IMG/VR virus record: IMGVR_UViG_3300025132_000022
Span: 57,519-121,518 of that record
Reading direction: 5' to 3' (one strand)
Length of the DNA: 64,000 nt
Source: a virus
Under the pieces are notes generated by a model. The model searched no databases and had not been told where the DNA came from. It saw only the letters and a list, made by a program, of their open reading frames with translations. Positions 43,101-50,654 of this stretch are shown in pieces. The position numbers were made by a program, and so were the translations under genes. Each line of letters opens with the position of its first letter. Position 1 is the stretch's first letter.

Positions 43101-46100
43101 TCCCAATAGGGACACGGCCGTAATCGGAGTATCCTTCTTCATCGTCTACACCACTAAAACCGTTTCCAAATCCATTAGAGTTTGGCAATGACATCGTAAG
43201 TGCTGCGTATATGTGACTTAAGTTGTGTGCCGCCGCAGCCACGGGTTGGTTTCTCCAATACGGCGCAACAGCGAAATCTGAGAAGAACTGTGCTTTTCTA
43301 TGGATAGTCCATGCTAGTTCAAGTTCTTGAAAATCACCTTGCACAGGTACACTCGCTGTTGCTTGCATCGGGAACGGTCTGGCGTACAGGGCGCTAGGTA
43401 TTGGGTCCGCAGCATTATTGTGAAATATGGAGTAATTCGCAAACAACTCGCCGCTACCGTCAGAACCCAAAGTGTCCGTTGTTTTACTCAACGCAACCGT
43501 CTTAAATCCATCTGGTGCGTCTAGAGGCCAAACGGAAAGTTTAGGGACAGTATATCCTTGAGAATTTACGCCGTTGGTTTGAGTTCTCTCGTCTCTTCTA
43601 TTCTTCCAAAAGTCTTTTGCAGAAAAGTCAACCCTCTCTCTCGTTCTTTCAAGGTAAGTGTTCTCTTCTTTGGGAAAAATGTTAATCCGATATATTGCCA
43701 TAGAAGAACGTGGTCTACTTAAATCAAAACCTCTAAGCATATTGTTGTTAAAGATGGACACCTTCGATCCATCAGCAGTGTTAATTTTCAAAAGATCTGT
43801 TAAATCATCTGATGCAAATTTACCGATAACATTTTGAAAAGAAAACTTATTACTTGCAAATCTTGGCCTGTTTTCACTATCTCTGACGATACCGAGCAAT
43901 CTAATTGGTTGCTTATTGGACGATACTGGAGGGTCTACAAACCTGAAATCAGTACTGGACACATCTCTAGACCTGACCGATGTGACTTTTTCGTGTCCTG
44001 TGGAATCTGGCCATGAATAGTTGCCCAGCGTATTTGTACGAACAGTAGTTATTCGACCCTCTTGTTGAGAGGTGGGCGGGGCATAGATATTGTTTCTTGC
44101 GATATGCCTACCCATTTGGGTCTGTCCAACTCTTAATTGCTTCCAACTTGGATAACCGTAGGGGCCCTGTCGATGTAATATGCTTCCCGACAGTAAGGCA
44201 CTACCAGAGAGTGTATTGGTTGTTGTATTTGTTCCTGGGTCAAGAATATCATTCACATCACTATTTGGCATATTTAGTCCAGCAAAGGTGACAGTGTAAT
44301 CTTCTTGACCCTTTCTCTCTCGACCAGGCAATATCCTACCTCTTGTGCCGATACTGGCGCTCAAGAACGGGTATGTCCTTTCATACTTCAGAGACCCTGT
44401 GGCACCAAGGATGGATGCGTCTGTGAAGGAGTGTAGGTGTCCTGCGATTTCAACCTTTCTCCTTCCTGTGTTCAGGGACGCAGTTATCCACGCATACTGA
44501 TAATCATTCTGCGGAATGGGATGTTGTACAAAAGCATTATCCCGATTTACATCCGTCTCGCCTTTATATCCATCAATTGGTCCGTCGCTTCGCATTGCAA
44601 AGCGATGTCTCGGGTTAGGATTAACTTTGTGGTTAGTCGGTAAACTCGTGTGAAAGAATTTAATATCCCTCAGTCCGTAGTGATCGAGGTCAGAACCAGC
44701 GGTGAATGTTCCCGCAATCCAGCGAACATAAATATCCTCTGTTTGCCCTGCTATTGATACATCAGCATCATGAAATTGATGTGTGCCTGCATCATTGGCA
44801 TGAGATATTGTCAGTGCTGTTTGGTAAACACCTGACAACCCTACTTTATATTGAAAAAAGAGAGGTTCGTTTGACTCAGGATTGTTGGTTAATCCAAAGT
44901 TTTGACTGAGTCCTGCATCGTCCGCTCCAATAATGTACTGAAATTTTATACGCACTGGGGTCTTTATCGGTGAATCATATTGAACCCATCGGAAATATGA
45001 TCGTGCAAACAGTAGTGGCAACCCTAATCCGACTCCGTTGACGTGGGTGTCTCGGTTTCCCTTTAAGGCCAAGATCTTCGAAGATGTGTCGGATGAGTTG
45101 TGTAAAACTCTAGGTCCGAGGGTCTCCGTCTCGTCGCTTTCGTTACTTGTCCACCCAGACGGTAATGTGTCTGTTGTTACATTTCCAAAGTTAATTGATA
45201 AAAACGGTCCAGGTGATCGAGGATCTATTCCAGTCTGGGGTATTTCGTTTAGAAAGTTTAGAGGTTGACGAACTGTCAAATTTCTATAGTTCAAAGAATT
45301 GTATACAGAATATTGATTAGTCTCCCTGTCAAGTCCATGTCCGCCCCTACTATCTCCTGCGACTTCAGGTCCGCCAGGGGAGGAAAACCTTGCCTTAAAT
45401 ACCGTTTTGCGGACTGGTCTTGCAAACTTTGCAAACTCCTTTACACCTGGTATTCCACGAGAAACTGAAGACGTCATTTGCTCCAAGTTGTCTATGAGGA
45501 AATCTTTTCTCTGGTCTTCAGACGTATATTGCACAATATCGTACATATGGTTAAAGTTACCAAGAGAAATACTAGATGTTGTGCTTTGTATGTTATCTAT
45601 ATTTACAGGTCGTTTCGCCAGAGGTGTTCTTAGGACCTGCGCGGACTGGAGACTGTGGTCTACGACTGGTAAATTATCACTGTCTATCTCCATTGAGGTT
45701 GGCGGTAACACATACAACTTACTGTCCTGTGCCAGGATCCTGAACGCTTCCTGTCTGCTTCTGCCATCCTTCTTTGCGTCCATATTTCCCAACAGCGAAG
45801 CGGACAGGTCTTGATGCCTATGTGCATTGCCCCCGACCCAGCGCTCGGTGAATGGAGATTGTAAGGTAACTTCTCGATCATCACCATATTCATCGGAATG
45901 CAGGTTAGTTATGTCAACGCCTTTTTTAAATTTCTCATGAAGGTTCGCCTGGTATCCAGAAATTGGATCCAGCGAACTGCTGTAAAGTGTAAATGGTGCT
46001 ATGTCGTTTACATCCATATCCCTATTGGAATGGGATATGTCCGCCGATGCCTTCACTTTATGCTTCCTGCTTGGGTTGATCACATCCTTACAGGGGTTTG

Positions 46101-49100
46101 ATGATGCCTCGGATCCCGTTACTGCAATATGAGATATTCCATGGGCAGTGGAAACGCCCGTAAACAATCGCTTCTTTTTGTTTCCAAACGTATTATCTCC
46201 ACCCTTAGCGTGGCGCTGATCCTCAACAGACAATCTATATGGTCGAGAAAGTTTTCTGACCGCATAAGTTGATCCAGACACAAAAGTATTTGCAGTCTTT
46301 CGTATAATTTCTCTATCTGGATCTACTTCCAAAGTTCCAGACACCAGTATATCTGAATTTCTTTGTGCGCGTTCTTTTGTCCACAGGCAGTGATTGTTTG
46401 CACCTTTGTCTATTGGAGCGTGGCCATGTTGCCAGTCGTACATCAACTCGTTGATTGCCCTGATTTGACCAACTGGATTAGGTTCCTTGAAGTCCATTGA
46501 AGGATACTTCATCTGAAACTTGTTTCTTTCGAGAATGTGACTTTCGATTACGTTCCTAATATCCTCAGATGCCACTACAGATGCTGGAACAAACTGATCT
46601 ATCATGATCGAAAGTGATGAGTCCAACCATTTATAGTAGTCAGAAAATCTCTCAATGTCTGGAGAGTTGCCTATTCTATCGAAAAACAACTGTCTCAGTT
46701 TAGCCAATGACTTATAGTCTTTTCTATACCTCTCGACAGGTGATCCTATGATGTTATTGAAATCTGTTATACCTGCAAAAAAGTTCAACATCTCGTCTGA
46801 AATAACACCGTACATACTTTTTTCAAAAGAGAAGTAAAAATCCGTGGGTTTGGTTTCTCTAGTAAAAGTCTCGTCGTCAAATCCTGAAATGTTAACCATG
46901 TCTCCAGATCTGATATTTTCCATTGGTTGCAGTTTAACTCCAGAGTCATATTCCATATTGACACTGCCAGTGCCAAGTTCACCAAAGTTTATACCTTGTG
47001 CTGGGTGGAGATACTTAATCGTCTCTTCCAATGGTCCGCCGTATAGGTTCGAATCTACTGATCCAGAGGACACGTCAGTAATCCACATTTTTCCGCCAGG
47101 GTTTGAACCAGACAAGTCATTAAAATTCCAATTTATTGCTAGAGTTTCAATCCTCGGAAGGTGTGTTCCCTCAAGATTATCGAGAGGCATGATATCTCTA
47201 CCAGGACTTGTGACTCCATACGAACTCGGATCTATTGTGTGTTGATGAAGTTCGTCGTTTGTCAAAAACGTGATCCAGTGTCTAAAGTTACTGATCTTAA
47301 CATCTGATGCTTGCAGTAGTCCGCCGTCAAAGTCCGTCCTGTGTGAACCGACATAGAACCTTCTAGACGCTTGCGTGAAATCATCACCAGTGGCAGTAGA
47401 CATTGAACTGCTGATTATAAACTGTTGATCGACAACGTCGTTAACTGAGGAAAAACAAGACAACTCTATGAAGTAAGGATTAGTTGATCCTGAAACCGCC
47501 ATCGAATCGGGGTTGTCCCTGTTGCGTAACCTTGTTCGAACAGCGACTTGCCATCTTCTAGAACTGTACAAATCATGTATAAAGGGCGTCTCCACTGGTT
47601 CAAACAAATTATTTCTGGACGTTAAGACAAACTTAGCAGTTCTAGAGTCCTGCCTATCTTTGACGGCATATACCTGAAAGTTTGCTACGTCATCTGTGTC
47701 TCTTGTCCAAGCGTGGGTTGTGCCATTTTGCCCTGCTGCGTTAGTCCTAACAGCGTGGCACCCAAACAGACTCGAACTCTGAGGGGTGTCAAAGTAAAAC
47801 CGATGCCCGATCGAGTGTCTGGCGGGGAAGAATACCTGTGCCTGGGTTGTTGACCCTGCTGGTAAGTTACTTGATCCCGATACGTACCCTCTTGTGTCCT
47901 TTTGTCTGTAAGTACTTGGAATGCTAGTAGTTTGAAAAACAGTGGCGTCCTTACTAGAGTCAGAGTTAAAATTAACATACTTGTTCTTAATAGTCGCTGG
48001 AACATAACTGCTTTCCAGCGGGTACACAGAATCAGTTGAGTAGACATTCATCTTAATCAGTTCGTTGTCGATACCAAAGCACCTAAACAAGTTTCTGAAC
48101 GATCTCTCAGTACCTTTGGACTTATATATGTCTGTCAGGTTGTTGTAGATGTTGTTGTAGATAAAATTCTTAATATTGTGCAGTTTTTCTTTAAATTTAT
48201 CTTCTTCATTTCTGTCATTAAAAATGTTTATGGTATCTTTGTCTAGAAACAGTTCTGGAGTTACCAACCCTAATGATTCAAGTTTTACGTTGTTAAAGGG
48301 ATGTGGTTTAAATTTTAAATCCAAGTACTTCTTGTTCTTTACATCCCTCATGTCTCTTATTTGAAGGAAGAGACTGTCAAAATAACTTGCCATGATTTGA
48401 GTTATCTTTCTCAGTTCATGTCCATTGTTTAGTCCATCATCATCTACGATCCAGTCTGGGATTGAATAGTACAGACTTGAGTTATTCGTCAGGTCGAAGG
48501 CGTATCCCTCTTCGAGAGAACTTGTTGTAAAAGCGATAACTTCTGGATGTGTCGGGTAAAGTATCGGATCTCTAAATTCTGCAAAGGAAGCGGAGGATTC
48601 TGTAATAGCAGAACCCGTGTGGCGAGCGTCTGTTGCGTACCCTATCCAGTTTCCGTTAGAAACTCTACCAGAATAGTCCAATACAATGTTGTCAATACCA
48701 GTGTCACCAGTGACGCCTTCATTGAATTTATAATAAACACCGAGTGAGGCATTTTCTATGTTCTCATTAGCACCTGCGCCAACTTGGTGATTGTAAAATC
48801 TACCAACCTGCTTTGAGTTTCTTGATGACTTCCAGAACCTAAACTCATCTATAGATCCTGCTAGTTTACCGTAACCACGTCCTGGATACTGAAGTCTTTG
48901 TACTTCGCCCTTTATGCCAGAGTTCGTTATAATACTAGCACCGTTGGTGAGAGTGCCGTTGTACCCACTGACATAATCCTTGATTCCGCCTGCGCCTGCT
49001 GCATCATCGGCATCGCCCATCTTGAACCAGGAAACAATGTTTGAGTACGCACTAAAGGTAGTCATCTCCAAGATCTTGCCAGTGTTATAAAGTTCGGTTA

Positions 49101-50652
49101 CCTCTGCTGCTGACAGTTCCTTATCAAAGATGACAACATCTGCCATCCTATCTTCGAATACTCGATTTGCATTACTATCGGCAGCGCCGTCTATGGTAGC
49201 TCCAATAGCAACTGCACTGGGTGAACTTTTCATGCAAACATATCCATTACCATGACCTGCGCCAGAGTTGGTCTCATCTTTTGTTGCAGCGGTTACAGAT
49301 GCATCTGTGTATAGATTTATACCCGAGGCATTGCCAGATCCGTCATAAGTTGCCACAACGTGGTGCCAAGTGTTACTCGTTAAAGTTACGGCGTTTGCTT
49401 GAGCGCGGATTGCGTCACCTGAAAGACTTCCCCCATTATCATAAAGAAACATTCGAATCTTGCCAGACGCTTGTTTAAATAACCATTCAGTCTTTTGAGG
49501 GTTTCCACCGACACCATCAAAATCTGCCTTTGACATAAATGGTCCATTGTCTGACGCAACGTTTCCAACAAACACCCATGCAGATAAAGAGAATGGTTTG
49601 TCTGATGTATCATCAGTGAAACTGTATGCATCTTGGTCACTAACCGTAACGCAGTCATTTGTACCATCAAAACTGATTGCGTTATGCGCAACAACAGGTT
49701 GGCTGTCACTTCCAGCATCTAGGTCGTCCTTGTGCGCAACTAGAGCACCAATCGAACCAACCATTGCAGATCTAAGAACTCCAACCGAACTACCAGTTAG
49801 GGACGTGCTGTGCAATTGCCCATCTACGTAAGACCTTACTAAAACTGAACTTGATAAATTTTGATATGTAAATGAATAATGATGCCACTTGTCATCTGAA
49901 CCACTAGTATAAAGAGAGGGTTCACCAACTCGAACATTCTTAAATCCTGTGGACCCAGACTGGTACGTTAGTAGAAAAGGCGACTTTGACGAATCACTAC
50001 TGTCAAGTTCCACTGTTAGTCGCCCATATTTGTGATCACCTTCAACAGACCCAGTCGTGGTTACATCTAGAATAACCTCTCTTTCTGTCTTAGATGCGCC
50101 TGCAAATGACTGCTTCTTCATCCAAAATTCAACTGTGTTGCCTGTCTGTCCGTTAATTTCTAAGTTAGAAGACCTGCCACTAGATGTGTGAAACACGTTG
50201 CCGACGTTTGGTCCGCCCTTGATGTATACATATTCTTTGGTTGCTGGGTTGCCGTATGCGCCTGAGATGGATGTTTGGGTGCCCCAACTGCCGCCTGTGT
50301 GTCCTGAAAACTTTATATAACCCGTTGTTCTAGGGTATTCATTTTCAAACAGGTGAGTGTCAAACCCGCTCGAATCATTAAAGAATTTTACCTTTTCTCT
50401 TAGAGTTCCGTCGTACGGATAAAGTTGCTGTATTCTTTTTATACCAGCGTCGTAATACTCCTCAAGAGAACCGTACTGTACAAACTCCTCTGGAATAGAA
50501 AAGTCAGTGTGAGATTTTACACTAATCTTATCCTTGAGATATTGCTCAATATATCCAACAGACTCTACGTCATCAAGATACTGCGTAAAACTGCTTTTAG
50601 ATTCGGTTTTTTGAGAACCTTTACCTTTTCCAAATAAACTTCTAAGACTCAT
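37177..50652 (-). CDS. Giant 4491-residue tail/baseplate protein with LamG-like domains
   Basis: This one open frame covers 13.5 kb without interruption. Visible segments are an N-terminal assembly part (about 1-125, SLEEYYDAGIKRIQQLYPYDG) and a LamG/concanavalin-like domain about 130-310 (TVEFWMKKQ, DDKWHHYSFTY). A second is at about 320-530 (SLSAWVFVGN, NTWHHVVATYDG). A tail-like segment with NLTDIYKSKGTERSFRNLF is at about 840. A third LamG-like domain is near 3060-3310 (LTVSFWMYLP, PGWNHVLLSLD). A beta domain near 3370-3490 is like one in the 771-residue neighbour. The end is rich in charged residues (VRFRRAELDTEGLR). LamG folds often bind carbohydrates, so the protein may recognise or span host surface glycans. 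It sits between baseplate wedge and tail genes. Similar giant proteins occur in marine phages. Confidence 0.85.
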   Translation of the reverse strand: MSLRSLFGKGKGSQKTESKSSFTQYLDDVESVGYIEQYLKDKISVKSHTDFSIPEEFVQYGSLEEYYDAGIKRIQQLYPYDGTLREKVKFFNDSSGFDTHLFENEYPRTTGYIKFSGHTGGSWGTQTSISGAYGNPATKEYVYIKGGPNVGNVFHTSSGRSSNLEINGQTGNTVEFWMKKQSFAGASKTEREVILDVTTTGSVEGDHKYGRLTVELDSSDSSKSPFLLTYQSGSTGFKNVRVGEPSLYTSGSDDKWHHYSFTYQNLSSSVLVRSYVDGQLHSTSLTGSSVGVLRSAMVGSIGALVAHKDDLDAGSDSQPVVAHNAISFDGTNDCVTVSDQDAYSFTDDTSDKPFSLSAWVFVGNVASDNGPFMSKADFDGVGGNPQKTEWLFKQASGKIRMFLYDNGGSLSGDAIRAQANAVTLTSNTWHHVVATYDGSGNASGINLYTDASVTAATKDETNSGAGHGNGYVCMKSSPSAVAIGATIDGAADSNANRVFEDRMADVVIFDKELSAAEVTELYNTGKILEMTTFSAYSNIVSWFKMGDADDAAGAGGIKDYVSGYNGTLTNGASIITNSGIKGEVQRLQYPGRGYGKLAGSIDEFRFWKSSRNSKQVGRFYNHQVGAGANENIENASLGVYYKFNEGVTGDTGIDNIVLDYSGRVSNGNWIGYATDARHTGSAITESSASFAEFRDPILYPTHPEVIAFTTSSLEEGYAFDLTNNSSLYYSIPDWIVDDDGLNNGHELRKITQIMASYFDSLFLQIRDMRDVKNKKYLDLKFKPHPFNNVKLESLGLVTPELFLDKDTINIFNDRNEEDKFKEKLHNIKNFIYNNIYNNLTDIYKSKGTERSFRNLFRCFGIDNELIKMNVYSTDSVYPLESSYVPATIKNKYVNFNSDSSKDATVFQTTSIPSTYRQKDTRGYVSGSSNLPAGSTTQAQVFFPARHSIGHRFYFDTPQSSSLFGCHAVRTNAAGQNGTTHAWTRDTDDVANFQVYAVKDRQDSRTAKFVLTSRNNLFEPVETPFIHDLYSSRRWQVAVRTRLRNRDNPDSMAVSGSTNPYFIELSCFSSVNDVVDQQFIISSSMSTATGDDFTQASRRFYVGSHRTDFDGGLLQASDVKISNFRHWITFLTNDELHQHTIDPSSYGVTSPGRDIMPLDNLEGTHLPRIETLAINWNFNDLSGSNPGGKMWITDVSSGSVDSNLYGGPLEETIKYLHPAQGINFGELGTGSVNMEYDSGVKLQPMENIRSGDMVNISGFDDETFTRETKPTDFYFSFEKSMYGVISDEMLNFFAGITDFNNIIGSPVERYRKDYKSLAKLRQLFFDRIGNSPDIERFSDYYKWLDSSLSIMIDQFVPASVVASEDIRNVIESHILERNKFQMKYPSMDFKEPNPVGQIRAINELMYDWQHGHAPIDKGANNHCLWTKERAQRNSDILVSGTLEVDPDREIIRKTANTFVSGSTYAVRKLSRPYRLSVEDQRHAKGGDNTFGNKKKRLFTGVSTAHGISHIAVTGSEASSNPCKDVINPSRKHKVKASADISHSNRDMDVNDIAPFTLYSSSLDPISGYQANLHEKFKKGVDITNLHSDEYGDDREVTLQSPFTERWVGGNAHRHQDLSASLLGNMDAKKDGRSRQEAFRILAQDSKLYVLPPTSMEIDSDNLPVVDHSLQSAQVLRTPLAKRPVNIDNIQSTTSSISLGNFNHMYDIVQYTSEDQRKDFLIDNLEQMTSSVSRGIPGVKEFAKFARPVRKTVFKARFSSPGGPEVAGDSRGGHGLDRETNQYSVYNSLNYRNLTVRQPLNFLNEIPQTGIDPRSPGPFLSINFGNVTTDTLPSGWTSNESDETETLGPRVLHNSSDTSSKILALKGNRDTHVNGVGLGLPLLFARSYFRWVQYDSPIKTPVRIKFQYIIGADDAGLSQNFGLTNNPESNEPLFFQYKVGLSGVYQTALTISHANDAGTHQFHDADVSIAGQTEDIYVRWIAGTFTAGSDLDHYGLRDIKFFHTSLPTNHKVNPNPRHRFAMRSDGPIDGYKGETDVNRDNAFVQHPIPQNDYQYAWITASLNTGRRKVEIAGHLHSFTDASILGATGSLKYERTYPFLSASIGTRGRILPGRERKGQEDYTVTFAGLNMPNSDVNDILDPGTNTTTNTLSGSALLSGSILHRQGPYGYPSWKQLRVGQTQMGRHIARNNIYAPPTSQQEGRITTVRTNTLGNYSWPDSTGHEKVTSVRSRDVSSTDFRFVDPPVSSNKQPIRLLGIVRDSENRPRFASNKFSFQNVIGKFASDDLTDLLKINTADGSKVSIFNNNMLRGFDLSRPRSSMAIYRINIFPKEENTYLERTRERVDFSAKDFWKNRRDERTQTNGVNSQGYTVPKLSVWPLDAPDGFKTVALSKTTDTLGSDGSGELFANYSIFHNNAADPIPSALYARPFPMQATASVPVQGDFQELELAWTIHRKAQFFSDFAVAPYWRNQPVAAAAHNLSHIYAALTMSLPNSNGFGNGFSGVDDEEGYSDYGRVPIGMRNHLNQTAENGSPVTGPRIYNATTNGSNPEDHVAPIALMGAPIAYNTSLDGYDEANDDTYMGSHSHIRYIQTTGALVDASKAVLINFHLRTGNSGSSTDDAFGIREIDSLNSGSYPLYVQLGVSDRDSGDNNWTTVAKILATDEHRRTKGTSGHPIFKYHSVYVTGGLGSAVDVRFVQGAPTNGANEPGWNIYMPTIYHSKKTNPSDEFKLFFNSEQIAIDASRNPTSSFPSAQIFAGNSKSYYATSTNPKHSLLSFGALDHFGDETGENIGVSKISSADFKTYDKIFRQMPKKQLVAIYQKNDKIDHHLYNSQTFKIPDQSRSTPFKFDKFENFSEQSRLIAKNYSIVPEFKISDHMNYYVNEVGGADPFFACNDSFLNITGSKVTEPSNSAEENFYKVYSNSDFLKDFDIVKEQMAEIKGVEPAEFILRCRAYKKFLPYRGFYPADRMVQLATEFSSSYSTHVSGGHWRNALAPYYAPGIGFNTVKSGIAVDYPIIEPQEDRLYNQYGVMFQSASLRGDTGGTEAGSWNYRSGESVQAVKKDKKLSRNRIEIGGGSDWAKLVSGSYAPGGEGVSGKALTVSFWMYLPKTYSTAFSGDMWPGTTIGALRQKGCIASFGNSDDTANAWKKGVHFGYYVGVDSLGGRYDHHRGTVINGTGYTPDRRHTVGFICSGGDGTEYFSISRQSTSGEINQHKAMSPGWNHVLLSLDLDNIGYSNVNSGAGSITGFDAWLNGEKFTAAAVVNASTGFFSYTGVGGRTNTAFPRLDGSRNCFIGGNLGYVNRINTLLSNGTISANSGIGPHGNSRPDLDANDKGYLEDIALNDVDPKDKFHIDGQLDSTEATNIGTTPVAASATVQVTNNGSLSAGNTTITFDATDGTTIVATAHAGTTSATHTDAPTYAIGGSAAVTATNIATCLNANRLLTATVNSTTVTIRQRSFGPSGNGTVTLGGTGAGGLSKTNFVNGAASHIIATEGVSQDLPLDYLKPSEFMLTEMVILNTPGTDAMAKSLSGYVNTTPDFTEGLAKFEGMTGGDNAGTTLQVFKTIGDTLGPRNPYSILGASANNIIGWYRPGQDTGYLDPHPNGLHVFNHAQPLFTGRIINNTTGSAPSYDGFNMPTKYNHLTGTFYGFTQWTGSLANDLRYSNKKRQRYNGIVDVSNPAQYTYKYATETGYSYTGAPTATPVNRRDYKTWYVNIEDGTYFTDPDDYQEKVLHDNNVELSSSYSTCTGSIMIPSFVVGSKFNFTDDASIPRIGSASYGHNHFTGSSDIGTEPIGSHGWGQKMDLQNTGIRSITRVPFEAIIDPAVHTPEMRDENALFYEVEPHPSASILASVTNARRYRGQNDHKQQSFSWVANDSYSANYKTDENFHFGLAKNSGSTLAVFNLSDAKETGKTVYSYAASNFYAECLDFFLANRRGVTITSADTPQFEPEVGKEYKMGIELNAGLRRSFQRDNPMYNNPAAFGIPFDAGKFRNTHPNGTHFSRSADLVGYGFSPYLPPHYDGYARAMLTFTAKDGPAYTTIAEIARDTEIVYYRRVSATGSISSKSSGFVSNESDRFNTVVGSYNRAHAMQLSESFNGLQLKSDNSLVQSYDTDGTVLPDRSSIVIQSKFECPTFDFSRVAYDDIDQPRTSKTIQHLPRVRGVWHQTGSHRTRKRPSVRVIPGNGSSDLSKLLGIDNETQTVGQLADSRTIKEAIVAIPFRTVNGERKFFKLPKDEVYQSVRNLGFKNYQIDTEEGRRSQRDNANILDVEAVRRSGGTLPGPASNDRLPDPPRVVTPRRSIFKMVKSMLEFNIPPQFNFLKYNNPQTKYIEPFAMYLFEFSVTLTRDDLAKIWQNVSPSIGDDTFGGADGSRVLSSNAIFHELGDREDSFLLNNGELDEDVQWIVFKVKQKAQANYFKKKIRDRLPLNHPERALNVENDVFEYGFNWPYDYFSLIELVNISAEVRFRRAELDTEGLRAPRQSRSAIPNISI

Positions 50653-50654
50653 AA

